From assembly GCA_029204225.1 (NCBI GenBank), contig CM055099.1, forward strand, positions 65,809,852 to 65,873,851: a stretch of DNA of 64,000 nucleotides. The letters run 5' to 3'. This document shows, in pieces, positions 12,432-25,266 of the stretch. Numbering within the stretch: position 1 is the first letter of the stretch; every line of letters begins with the position of its first letter. The notes beneath the pieces are model-generated. The model was not told the DNA's origin and did no database searches. It worked only from the letters and a program-made list of their open reading frames with translations. This stretch comes from Diphasiastrum complanatum. Its lineage: Eukaryota > Streptophyta > Lycopodiopsida > Lycopodiales > Lycopodiaceae. The position numbers and the translations under genes are program-made.

Positions 12432-15400
12432 ACCATGCCGAGGGATAGGGCTCCCCTATGGGATCACGTTACCATCGCTGCAGCCTATGGCACATCGGGC
12501 ACAAAGAGATGGACATGTAGATATGCCACATCAGTTACACAAGTGGGCTTTGAATTGCGGTTCGAACCATTCGGAACCGGGGGGGGGGGGGGAAACCAAA
12601 AAAACGTTTTGGAATTTTGTTTTTCGATTGGTTTGAACCGGTCGAATCGGCCTGATTCGAATCAGCTTGTAACCTTGGCTTTCACGCATCAGGGCGTCCC
12701 TCCATAGGCGATAGGCAACTGAGGGGTGTGATGTGGTAGCCTCTAGCTGTGTCACTGCATCTCGATCTGCCAAGCCAAGTACGGTCAAGATATCCTTTGT
12801 ATAAAAATCGTCTAATGTACTGGTGTGTACCCGAGGAGAGATCAGTGATAGTGATACCGAATTTCTCCATGAGGAAGTGTGACGCCTGAGAGAACCATGA
12901 CAACCGCTATCCCTAAGCCTGAAGATGGTGGGAGGACATGAGTGCAAGCCGTGTATATCTCCGCTCTGTATCAGGGAGTGCTTGAGCTCTGTGGATGTAC
13001 ATGATAAGCTGGAAGGCTGCCTCTATTTGGATGGGGGGGTGGCAAACTTTGCAAGAATGATCTCATGTGGAACCGAAGGTTTCGCCCGAATCATGCGAGC
13101 TAACATGGTGGTCTGTAAGCGTGAAATGCTGGCCCAATGTGAAGAGGAGAGGCCTATACACCATATCTTTGCTGCATACATGGTTGAAGGTGTGACGATG
13201 GTGTCAAAAAGTTTGCACTTACTCGGTTGTCCAATCATAATAGTGCGGTAATTACCAGGTACCATGGGGTCACCGTTTTTATGGATAGGATGTATGATGT
13301 TGGTGTTAGAGTTAATGTTTACTTTAGTACCCCTAATGTTATCATTTAGGATTAATTAGAGATAGTTTGGCCATGCCTGCGTGCTATTATAGGGGCCTTT
13401 ACATTTATAGCAAGTCATATTTTAGGGTCATTACTATTTATAGTAAATTCATTTTTTAGTCATGCATGTAGGTGGGCGCACTACTACTAGAATAGGATTT
13501 GCTTTTATCACTTAGAAACTCATCTTGGGTGTTTACCCAATATAGGTAGTAATTATAGCAATTAGCTTTTTGTCTTTTGCATGCATTTGCCTTTTGCTTT
13601 TTACCTTACACATAGTTTAGAGAAAGTATATATGTAGGTTGGCGCCCTACCTCATTTGTAATAGGACATAGTTGGAGTACATCTCTTCATCATTGTTGTT
13701 CTCTCTCATGTGTATGACTATTGTCTAACAACAATAGGAATCTTGTCTTGGGTTACTTGTATGATCAAGTCGGTTTTCTAACATGGTATCAGAGCGTGGT
13801 TCAAGATTCGAGAGAACAAGGAGTTACTCCAATGAACATAATCAATCCACAAGGGATTGATTTGGCCATCATCTTCAAGGAGAAGAGCAGGTGCAGGTGG
13901 TGTCCCTAGCTAGCTCTCAAGTTTGATCTTCAACTACAACGGTGGCAGCTTTGTGGGAGAAGATCCGGTGTACAAGGAAAAGAGCTGAGCTGCAAGAGGA
14001 GATTATGAATCTTTCTCAGATCTCAGGTTGCTATAGGACAGCAAAGCGCGGAGAAGATCTACAGTATCTGATCGCTGGTTGAGGCTATATACTAAGCTGG
14101 AATCAAGCCTACAGGTTGTTGGAAATCTGTTTGCTGAAATCAGAACTGATCAGATTGGAACCTGTCTGCTGCCTGTTGGATCACTGCCAGAACTGCAGAT
14201 TGATCGCTGAAGCTGGATTACAGACTTCTGTCCTTGGCTGGATCGCTGAGATCGCTAGACCTGTTCGAGGCAGATCTGATTTTGGATTGTTGAAGGACAG
14301 ACTTAAAACCTGTTTGCTGGTGGAATCAGGTAGCAGATCGCTGGAATCTGATAGCTGCATGCAGCGTATCTTATCACTGTCTACCAGATCTATTTGTTGA
14401 TGGTACAGACCTTATCATCGCTGAAAGATCGCTGGCTGGATTGCTACAGTTGCATCAGACCAATCTAGTGCCTTCGGACCACTGCCTGCAGAACTGTTTC
14501 CTGGGTGACAAATAGCTGAGAAGCAGATTTGAGAGTTAGCTGGTGCTATCCACAGACCTGAAACTGATCGCTGGAGATAGTTTTTGTGAGAACAGGCAGA
14601 TTGCTGGATTGCTGAAAATCAGAGCTGCTACTCCAATTGATCGCTGAAAGAGATACCCATAGAGAGTCTGGAATCAATTCGTTAAAAATTGGTTGCTGAA
14701 GGACAGGGAGAGCAAATACAATTATGAAGGAATAGTGCTCGGTGGAATTTGTTGAAAAAGATTTAGCAGAAGGAAGTGTCAAAGTTTTGAAGTGTGCCTA
14801 GTGTTTGATGAGTTATCTTCTATGAAGAAGAAGGATTGTCAAACATATTCATGGAATCAGCACAGGGAAAGGAAGGATCGTAAAAGACTCAAGAATCTAA
14901 GGACCGTCAAAAAAAAAAAAGTGGTGGAGAGTTCAAAAGCCAAAGTAAACCTAGTTTGGGTTGCATACCAATGTGTATGATTGTTGGCTAAGGTTATCAA
15001 CTTTAAGAAATCCTAAACGTCAAAGGGAACCTGGCTGGGTTTGCATGCAAGTGTGCATGTTATTGGCTGCGGTTTCTTAGGAACATAATCTTACAAGGGT
15101 AAGAAGATGGTTGATAAAGGTTCGATACTCTTCAAGGTGGATTATTGATCGGAATTCTTGACTCAGATTGAAGAGCAAACATTGCTTGGAACAAGTGCAG
15201 ATTGAACATAAATGCAGGTGTTGCATGATAATTTTAATTGCATACAAGTGTTTGGCTTCATAGTATCACAGTGTCTTATCATGGTGGCAAATGATAAGTT
15301 AATTGTTACAAGTGGTGGTTGTGACAAGCTGTGTGGGAAATTTGGTCAAGGAAGTAAGGTGTTATTCCAAGAGGGAATTGGTTCATCACAGGTATTCTTA

Positions 15401-18400
15401 TACATGAACACAACAAGCAAGCTGTTATTCTACTTTGTGTCAATTTGAGAAGACAAAGATATCAGGGAGCAATTTAAAGCTTTGTATTAAGTACAAAGAT
15501 CCAGGGTTTCTTGTTATTCTTAATTGTTTGGTTTCCATCCAAGTCATAGTAGCCAGTTCATGTGGTAGAAACTTGCTTGTATATTTGGACTTATATCACT
15601 TGAGTTTTATGATAAACCAAAGTGATTGCCTATTGTGATTGTCAAGTGAAATTCTTGAATCTATCCAAGTTCATGATCCGTCATGTGGTAGATTCTGTTG
15701 TTTCCAATAAGATTTGGAAAGTACAAGGTTGTTGATTAACCGTTGAAAATCAACAGTACAGGTTGTTGTTTAGCTTCAAGAAAAACAACATGGTTGAAGA
15801 TGGACGTTCACCAAGTTTGCATATGACGAAGTGTCAGAATAATTATCATAATGAAATGCTTTCTAGGTTGGAAAGTTGTTTGGTGCAAGTGACTGTGTGT
15901 GAGATAGAGGAAGGAGATTCCATGGAAAAGATCATGTCAAGTACTTTGTGTGAGAAAGTATTTGAAGGAGAGTATCAATTACTTTGTGTGAGGAAGTATT
16001 GTATACATTTATCTTTCTATTGGGGATGCTCTTTTACTTTCATATTTGGTTTGGTTCATGGATGATATTCTATTCTATTTGGAGAGAGTGGTTGGAATGC
16101 AAACATGAAGTGTACATCCAGGGGGAGTAGTTCAACTAAAGTCCATCAAGTTCATCACAAGCGGTAACTTATGAGAGTACCATGAGAATTGAAATGGGTT
16201 CAATTCAAGGAATCGACACAAGTGGAGCCGTCTACTTAATGAAGTAAAGGTTTCTAAAGTGGGTGTTGATGTACAAGATTTGATGTTGACATTTGTAGAT
16301 CTATTTCCTACTTATGGTTATCATGATGGTGTTACTGTAAACAAAGAGGATTATTTTTTCTTTATGAATGTTGGGGAGATCCTTACATTTGTGGTAGCTT
16401 GAAAGATGTTCAAAGAGACCAAGGGAGTCAATCTTCAAGCAAAGTTCTCAAGGTTAAGGCAATAGTTATCATGTCTACATTATTTGATTCAGGGGGAGTC
16501 AAAGCTTTGATTCAAAGGAAGTTAAGGAATCGGGTGATATGTTGAACTCATGGTAGTCACACATATACACTAAAGAGACATGAAGACTTTGCAAAGCAAG
16601 ACATTGAGAAGTCATATGAAGCAGGTTCATACGAAAAGGATCGACATTCAAAGGAAATTCTACATCATCATACGAAGAAAGTTCTACATCGAGTAATGAA
16701 GACATTGAGATCAGAGTTGATCATGAATTCTACATCAGAATTGAGGATCTTCATTACATGGGCTTCTTGGAAGATACACATGCATACTTTTGTTATGCAT
16801 AGTTCTAGACAATGTAAACATTAACGGGGTGTTAGAGTTAATGTTTACTTTAGTACCCCTAATGATTAATTAGAGATAGTTTGGCCATGCCTGCGTTCTA
16901 TTATAGGGGCCTATACATTTATAGTAAGTCATATTTTAGGGTCATTACTATTAATAGTAAATTCGTTTTTTAGTCATGCATGCAGGTGGGCGCACTACTA
17001 CTAGAATAGGATTTGCTTTTATCACTTAGAAACTCATCTTGGGTGTTTACCCAATATAGGTAGTAATTATAGCAATTAGCTTTTTGTCTTTTGCTATTTG
17101 CTTTTTGCTTTTTACCTTACACATAGTTTAGAGAAAATATATATGTAGGCTGGCGCCCTACCTCATTTGTAATGGGACATAGTTGGAGTACATCTCTTCA
17201 TCATTGTTGTTCTCTCTCATGTGTATGACTATTGTCTAACAACAATAGGAATCTTGTCTTGGGTTACTTGTATGATCAAGTCGGTTTTCTAATAGTTGGT
17301 GCACCAAGAGGATGGGAAGTCCTCAACAACAACATGGTTAAGGAGAGTGGATAATGTAGGGGCAAGGGTATCGGGGGCGTGAATCAGTAGCTTAGACTCA
17401 AGGTCTTCAATGTCTCTGGTGCGGTGGGTTTTCAGCTTTTTGATTGCTGCCCGAACCAAGTCATGGGTGAAGAAGGTGAAGTCTGACGGTCGAGGAGAGA
17501 TGGAGATGGGCGTATCAGTGGGTATAGTGTAAAGCTGGGTAGCATAGTCGGTCCAAATATGTAAATCGTCCAGAAGAGGGGGAGGGGCACGAGGGATAAA
17601 TTTACGCCAAAAGGCACCAGAGGAGGAGCTGAGAAGGAGGTGCACAAGACGGTTTCCTTCGGAGTCATCATAGGCACGTTTTTTGTGACGATACAATTGC
17701 CGTGAGGAGCGGAGGAGATGGCGGGCGTGGAAACGAGCATGTGTGACAGAGTGGTGGAGGGATCGGCATTCCGCGTCATACCATGGTGGGTGGAAAGGTC
17801 GGGATGATCGTGGATGGACTGGTTTGTGTTTATGAGGTTTAGAGGGGAAAGCGAAAGTAGCAGCAGAGTGGAGACAGGTGGTGAGGAAGGCGGCTTGTGA
17901 CTCCAGCGATTCACTGTGTGGAAGAGAGTGAAGTAAGGAGGTGAGGGATTTTTGGTAGAGTGGGATAGAGAGGGGGTGGAAGGGGTATTTGGGTGCACGG
18001 GGAAGAATGGACTGGTGTTGAGGTTGTGGTGGTGGAAGGTGGCCAGTAGCAAAGGATAGGAACGAATGATCAGAGAGGGTGGTAGGGGAGATACGGAAGT
18101 TGTGAATGAGAGGAATGGATGACGGTGACCCCATGAGGTAATCAACCACACTATGACTGCCACTGTGAGGGTGGCAAGTATATCTGCCAGAGTTAGGCCA
18201 GTGAGGTAGGCCATTATAAATGGCGAACTCATGTGCCTCACCAAACTGCAACAGGTACTCACCATATGAAGTTATAGGTCCCAGTCCATGATCGGAAATC
18301 TTGGTGATAGTGATACCAAATACTTCCATGAGGAAGTGTGATGCCTGAGAGAACCATGATAGCTTGTATCCCTGATTCCTTTTGGCAGTCATGGACAATA

Positions 18401-21400
18401 CCATTTGGTTTGAGACAGCAAGAGTAGCCTTGCATCTACCTTCCTTGAGTAGCTTTTGATTCTCTTCTATCATCTCTATCTTAATTCACCTCTCTTCTTG
18501 TAAAATGGATCCTGATCCTACCACACAGCCTATGTCCCCTGCTAAGGAGGTTATTGTATCTACCTCTACCTTAGATCCTGATGCCTTGTTGCTTGCAATT
18601 AACAATCTACAGCCTTCGTGTTCTTCCGAGGGAGTGACTTCTGATCAGCTGGCGCCAGGGGCCTCTGGGATTTGCAACGAAAGCTTTGATATGCAATCTA
18701 AACACAGTCGAGATCAGCAAGAACTGAAGGAATTGACGCAGCTAAGGCAATTGGTGCATCAACCTTTGTTCACTCCTGAAGTTTTTGCTGGGAAAAAGAA
18801 GGATAGAACCCCGGAGGCGGTCTTGCAATGGTTGGATCGATGAAATTCGCACTTTTCCATGCACAATTCATCCGAGGTTTAGACTGGTGTCTTGCCCGAC
18901 GTAAAGGGTAAGAAGCCTATCTTTCCAAAGAAATCGAAAGATAAGGCGAAAGATGGGTCTTCAGGTTCAGGTTAGTCGAAGAAAAGATCTACCTTGGACC
19001 AGGAAACCTTTATGAAAGCCAAAAGCGACAATCTGTGCTTTAATTGAATGGAACCAGGTCATGTCGCGAAGGAATGTCTAAAGAAACGGAAGGCTAAAGG
19101 GGCATCTTTTAAGACGCCATGTAACTCTAGCATATCTAGTGTAGATCTTTCCTTTGTTGGTAATTCTGTGTGCGAGCATTGTTGTTTTAACATGGTTGTT
19201 TTTGGCCTTCATGACCTCATTCGGATGAAGGGGGTTGTGGGTGGCCAAAGAGCAAAGTGACCACTGATACACTATGAAGCTGGCAACGGGAGCGGAAAGC
19301 CAAGTTTGGGACTGGAGAGTCCCACGTCTACCAATTGAGATTCAAGCCTATAAAGACAAATTAGACTCACATTATGAATCTAGATAGGGTATATGTAATA
19401 CTTGGAAAGGAGTGATTCTATGAGAGGAACGAGTCTCTGAAGAAAAACTATGGAACTCACAGTTTGTCGTTCTTGCATAACGGCTCACTCATAGAATTAA
19501 ATGGGAATGTTGATATTTCTATTCCGTATATGCTTTCTGCTTTGGAAACAGTTAAATGTATGGATGTTGTTGATTGCAGTTCTTATTTATGTTGGTTAAA
19601 AGATTTTACTTACCATGAAGAACGTAGTTTGCAATTTTACAACCTTCAAATGGAATTAATGTCTAATAACCTAAAGTTCACCAGAAGGTGAAATCTTTAG
19701 GAAACTTACGCAAGAATTTAACGATGTTTTTCCTGAGCAACTTCCTGAGGGTCTTCCCCCCTCTAGAGGTGTTGACCATGGTATTAAACTGATTCCTAGT
19801 AGTTCTCCTATATGACTGTATCCATATAGGATGAGTACTACTGAAGAGGATGAGGTTTATAGGCAACTGCAAAATTACCTTAAGATAGGCCATGTTAGGC
19901 CTAGTAAATCTCCTTGGGGGGCACTTGTGCTCCTTGTTGATAAAAAGACGGAGGCACTCGTCTTTGTGTGGACTTTAGAAAGTTAAATAAGCTAATGATT
20001 AAAAACCGTTATCCTTTGCCGGAACGGATGAGCTGGTTGATCGACTGCATGGTGCAAAGTACTTCACCAAAATCGATTTGAGATCAGGGTATCATCAGAT
20101 TTGCATGAAAACTGAGGATGTTGAAAAAGCCGGGTTTAGAACTAGGTACGACCATTATGAGTTTCTGGTTTTACCATTTGGCTTGACAAATGCTCCAGCG
20201 ACTTTCCAGCAGATGATGAATGATCTTCTTCGTCCATATCTGGGAAAGTTCGTGATAGTGTACTTGGATGATATTCTCATCTATAGTAAGACCTTGGAGG
20301 AGCATGAGGAGCATCTCGGGACTGTCTTAAAGTTACTTAGACAGGAGAAGCTTTTTGCCAAGGAATCCAAATGTGTGTTCTTCCAAAAAAGGTTGTTATA
20401 CCTTGGTCACATTATTTTGGACCATGGATTGGAAATTGATCCAAATAAAGTCCGACAAGTACGTGAATGGCCTATCCCTAAAACCATCCAGGAGGTTTAA
20501 GTCCTTTTTGGGCTTTACGGGGTTTTTTCATAGATTCATCTTGAACTTTGCATTAATTGCATTGGCCTTGATGAATGTCCTCAGAGGGGCTAAAAGAGTT
20601 AGCCGGCACAGTAAGTTCAGTCCCCTGGTTACTTGAGCTGAAGAGTTGAATCAGAGTTTTGAGAACCTCAAATACTGTGTAACTACAGCGCCTATTCTAC
20701 ACATAGTGGATCCTAACAAGCCGTATGTACTTGAAACGGATGCCAGTGACTATGCTATAGGCGCAGTCCTATATCAAGATGGTAGACCGGTTGCTTTTGA
20801 AAGCAAGAAGTTGGACCCTGCTCAAAGGCGGTATTCCACCTATGACAAGGAACTTTTTGCTGTTATTCATGCCTTGAAGGTTTGGAGACATTGTTTGTAT
20901 GGCTCCCAGTTTACCATAGTTACTGACCATCAAGCGTTAAAGTATATTAACGATGCACCTTAGGGGTCGTAAGGCCAGATGGTCAGAGATACTCCAAGAA
21001 TTTCACTATGACATTGAGTACCGGAAGGGTACTAATAGTGTCGCGGATGCCTTAAGCTAGATTGGAGAGGTTAATCAGTTAAGCTTTTCTGGATCCAATC
21101 TGAGTTGTATATGTCCTTAAGAGATTTGTGTAAGACCGATAAGTACTTCGGTCGTATTTGGCTAGACGTCCTGGCAGGTTCTTCTAGATCTAGTGATGAG
21201 CTTGGAATGCAGGATTCCAAGATTTCTCCTCAGGACAAGATACAGAGAGACTATTCCATAAGGAATGGGTTACTTTTCCGGAATGGAAAGGTTTGTGTGC
21301 CAGAAAATGATGATATAAGGGCCCAAATCCTGCATGAATGTCATGACAGCCCGTGTGCAGGGCACCCTGGCTCACAAAGGACACTTGACTTGGTAAAAAG

Positions 21401-24400
21401 GAACTTTTACTGGCAAACTTAAAAAGTCAAGTGGAGGCATATGTTCGCAAGTGTGCACAATGCCAAGTTAATAAAGCTGAAAGACTTAAGGCAGCTGGTT
21501 TACTAATGCCCTCGGAAATTCCGGAAAGAAAATGGGAAAGTATTTCCATGGACTTTGTGGTTGGGCTACCTCGGACGGGGAGGCAAAATGATGCCATTTG
21601 GGTTATAGTTGACAGGTGAACTAAAATGGCGCAACTCATACCAACCAAGCAAACTGTCAAAGCTTTTGAACTTGCTCAGCTTTTCGTTGAAAAGTTGTTC
21701 AGGTTGTTTGGTTTGCCGGATGACATTGTATGTGATCGAGATCCAAAGTTCATTGGCAAATTCTGGCAAGCAGTCTTTGAGAAATTAGAGACCACTCTAA
21801 GTATGGGGTCATCAGATCATCCTGAATCGGATGGCCAGACAGAGAGGACGAACCAGTCTATGGAAGATATGCTTCGGGCATGTGTTTCCAGAAGACAGTC
21901 GGATTGGGAAAGGTACCTTCCAATGATTGAGTTTGCATATAACAGCGCAAAGCACTCAGTGACGGGTTTTAGTCCATTTTCTCTGATGTATGGTTTCCAG
22001 CCTAGGGCTCCCATTTCAGTGGGCCTCAAAGGCCTCAAGGTTAAAGCAGCAGTAGATTTCCTGCATGATGTGCAAGAAATGTTGCTTGTTGCTCGCGAGA
22101 ACGTAAAAACGGCTCAGGATAGAGCCCAGTTTTACGCTAATCAAAAGCGACAACCTAGGGTCTATGAGGAGGGGTCTTGGGAACATCTTAGAATCCCAAA
22201 GAACTCTAAGGTATTAAAGACTGGAAAATGTCCTAAGTTATCACCTCGCTATGCAGGGCCATTCCGTATAGTAAGGAAACTCCATCGGAATGCCTATCAG
22301 CTGGAGCTGCCTCAAGGTGTTAAAGTTCACCCAATTTTTCACATTAGTTGTCTAAAGGAACGACTTGGTGGAAAGGATGACTTGATACTTCAGGAGGATC
22401 TAGTTCAGCTTGAGGACCTAACATCCTTTGTACCTACGGAACCACAAGCCATTGTTGATGTACGTCAATGTGGGCTCAGGAACCTGCAGGTAACTGAGTA
22501 CTTGGTTCGTTGGAAAGGAAGTTCTGAGGATGATGATACTTGGGAAAAGGAACATGACCTTAAACTGAGGTTCCTTGATTTTCTTCCTTAGATAAGGAAT
22601 TTTTTAAAAAAGAGGGAATGTTAGGGACCCAACTCCCTTGGGTCCCAACCCTAAACTTGAGACTGGACGATGACTGGGCCTGTAGACTTGACCGGTGACT
22701 CGTGAACCTGCATGGTTGCCACGTGTCATGATCTAGGTGTGCACATGGCTTGGAGTCTCTCTCCTTGGAGGTATACGAGGGGAGGAGGGCTCATTTGCCA
22801 TCCATTCTATCTACCTAGGAGGAGGTGGATGGAGAGCGTGTGCACGGTCAGGATGTATGCTAGCTTGGAGCAGGAGATGGCTGAGAGCCTAGGCGGTGGT
22901 ATGGGACTCCGTCTAGGATGGAAGTCGGATCCCGCTTGATACGGTTACAGGCCAGGGCACGGAGGGTGGACCCGGATTAGGTCCTATGGCGGGGTGGAAC
23001 GTGAATCGTTCGGTCTCTTGTGGTTAACCGACACCTGGAGGTTTGCAGTAAGTAGTAGTTGGTAACATATCTATTCATAATTCTAGCCTCTAGGTAGTAG
23101 GCAAATACGGGCCACGACGTTTGCCATTAGGTTTAACTTTTTCATTTGGTGTAGGCTATAGCCATGATCAATCAAACATTTGAAATTTGAATTTTGAAAC
23201 CTATTCAAACCTTGGATGACTCAATGCTTATGAGAGTAGTATCATGTATGATAGTTCAAGTTAGGGTCGTTACTTTCAAAATTCGAACTGAGTCTTTACT
23301 CCCGAGTCTTGAGCTCTCAACAGTGAGTCATGAGTCCTGACTCCAGTCTCCTCCTGAGTCCTGAGCACTTAGCAATGAGTCCTGATTCATGACTCCAGTC
23401 TCCTCCTGAGTCCTGAGTCCTGAGTCATGACTCACTGCTCAGGAGTTCCGAGTCAGTGCTCAGTGCTCACTGCTCAGGGTTAGGACTGTACAGTCACCAA
23501 TGTAACTTGTTTAATGTCAGAACTTACTAGTCCCCTCAAAATTCAAACAGAATTCCCTCAGTGAAAAAATAAACAAAAAATAAAAGAAGAAAAAAGGTTC
23601 AAACCTTTTTTGGATTTAAACCAAGGTAGCTGGTTCGAATCAGTTCGAATCGATTTGAATCGGCCGATTCAAATTGGCTGGTAACTTTGCTAGGATAACT
23701 TAAACCAATAAGAACTAAATGAAGACTAAAAGTAATTAAATGTTTCAGGAAAACTTTAAAAAGATTCTACATCATCAATGTAGCCCACATGTTGCACCCC
23801 TTGTGGCACACCACCAGACGAGAGGACGACTTGGAGCTCCATCAAGGATACAGAGCGCGAGTTTATCTAGGGCCAGAGTGTTTTCATGGTTCATGCTCGT
23901 GCGATCTTGCTTGTACAGACATTGACACATGAAATGGTTCTTTTGCCACCATGTGAGCTCCTCATCGAGGCAAACTTGTTGAAGTTTGAGAGAGGGATCG
24001 GGCATTTTTTGATGGATCGGTGACATGGTGGGGTTGTTAGGGCCGCTCCACGCCAGAGCTCCGACGGTTGGCGGAGCGAGTCTTGTCGCAAGATTGTTCA
24101 GTTCCCGTTCGGGAGCAGAACTGGAGCAACTGGTCCATGCATCACACGAAGAAGATGAACTAGCTATCGATCAATGATTCATTGAAACGCATTTCGAACA
24201 AAGAAACGCGTTTGAAACGTCCTGTTCGAAACGGACCTGTTTTGAAACGCGTTTCTTACATTCGAAACGACTGGGTACTTGCTATTGTGTACCTGCTAAT
24301 AGCAATGCATGAAGGCAATTGTTACGAAACAGTGAGTACCTGCTAACCATGTATGAATGTAAGAATGTAATCCAATGTCACCAATTCAACACATCCAATT

Positions 24401-25224
24401 GTAAACAAATGGGTACTTGCTAATCATGTACCTGCTATTCCAATTTCCAATTCAACACAGTCATTTAGAACGTAAGAATGACATCCAATTGTAAAGGGAT
24501 CCATGGAGCATGAATATTGCAAAAAATATAGTTTCCAATCATGTATTCCAATTTGTACAATTAGCAATGATTGGCATGATGGGTACCTGCTATTCCAATG
24601 TAATCCAATTTCACCAATTCAGCACATCCAATTCGTACAATGCACAATTGAATGAATTCTCACAGTTTAATAGCAAGTACAATGATTAGCAAGTACCCGT
24701 CGAATCATGTACATGCTATTGTATTGTGAGAACCACTTGTGCATTGTATGAATGAAATTGGATTACAAGCTTGGGTTCGAAACGACTGTGTTTCAAAACA
24801 ATTTCTCACTCTCAGAGCTCCCCAAGTTTTAATCTTCTTAGTTTATGACTTATCAGTTGCTGAAACTGACACTATAGGAGTTACCGTGGGCATGAACAAA
24901 GGTGGTCTAAAGCCAAACTTCGTTCGATTTCATTGCCTATAGCAATGTAATCACTTCCAAAACCTATTAGGCCTACACTTACCAAAAACCTGTTTTGCTT
25001 GCCATGCATCTCAAATGTTGCTGCAGTCCACCTCTGGATCGACAAGCAGATGGACGCCGAATGCTCATTTGCGCTAATCCGCCTCCACGGTTGGCATGTT
25101 TCTGGCCGCGAGGAGGGGCAAATTTTTTTATTTATTTTTTATTTTTTTTGTCGTTTCTGGGAACGTTTTTTTTCCAGAAACGCGTTTCTGAAACGCGTTT
25201 CTGAAACGCGTTTCTGGGCAACTA

Positions 25225-25266
<42 letters not shown>

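Larger units (their letters stand above)
13304..17294 (+). mobile_element. non-coding LTR retrotransposon (LARD-like), inserted in a LINE
   Basis: A 3991-bp element with LTRs of 480 and 465 bp and a perfect 5-bp target duplication GTTGG (13299-13303 and 17295-17299). A primer-binding site TGGTATCAGAGC starts at 13784. The 3-kb interior carries no gag or pol motif on either strand, so it must depend on another element. Its LTRs share several blocks with the LTR of the copia element at 44375 (AGTTTGGCCATGCCTGCG, CTATTATAGGGG, AGCAATTAGCTTTT), which suggests a copia-type partner. Confidence 0.88.
18505..23065 (+). mobile_element. Ty3/gypsy chromodomain retrotransposon (Ty3-2), 5'-truncated
   Basis: Gag-to-integrase coding is present but no 5' LTR or primer site is found upstream of 18505; LINE sequence lies there instead. 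A purine tract AAAAAAGAGGGA precedes TGTTAGGGACCC at 22619, the probable 3' LTR start. Its end is placed tentatively at GGTAACA (about 23065), since no second LTR exists for comparison. Domain order and sequence resemble Ty3-1, but it is a separate family with more decay. Confidence 0.75.

Noticed and set aside
18474-18504. 5' LTR or primer site for Ty3-2
   Set aside because: No TGTTAGGGACC copy and no TGGTATCAGAGC lies upstream of the gag ATG; LINE sequence occupies that position.
24181-25226. CRISPR-like array from regularly spaced GAAACGCGTTTC
   Set aside because: The copies are adjacent with a one-base linker, there are no spacers, and the context is plant nuclear DNA.
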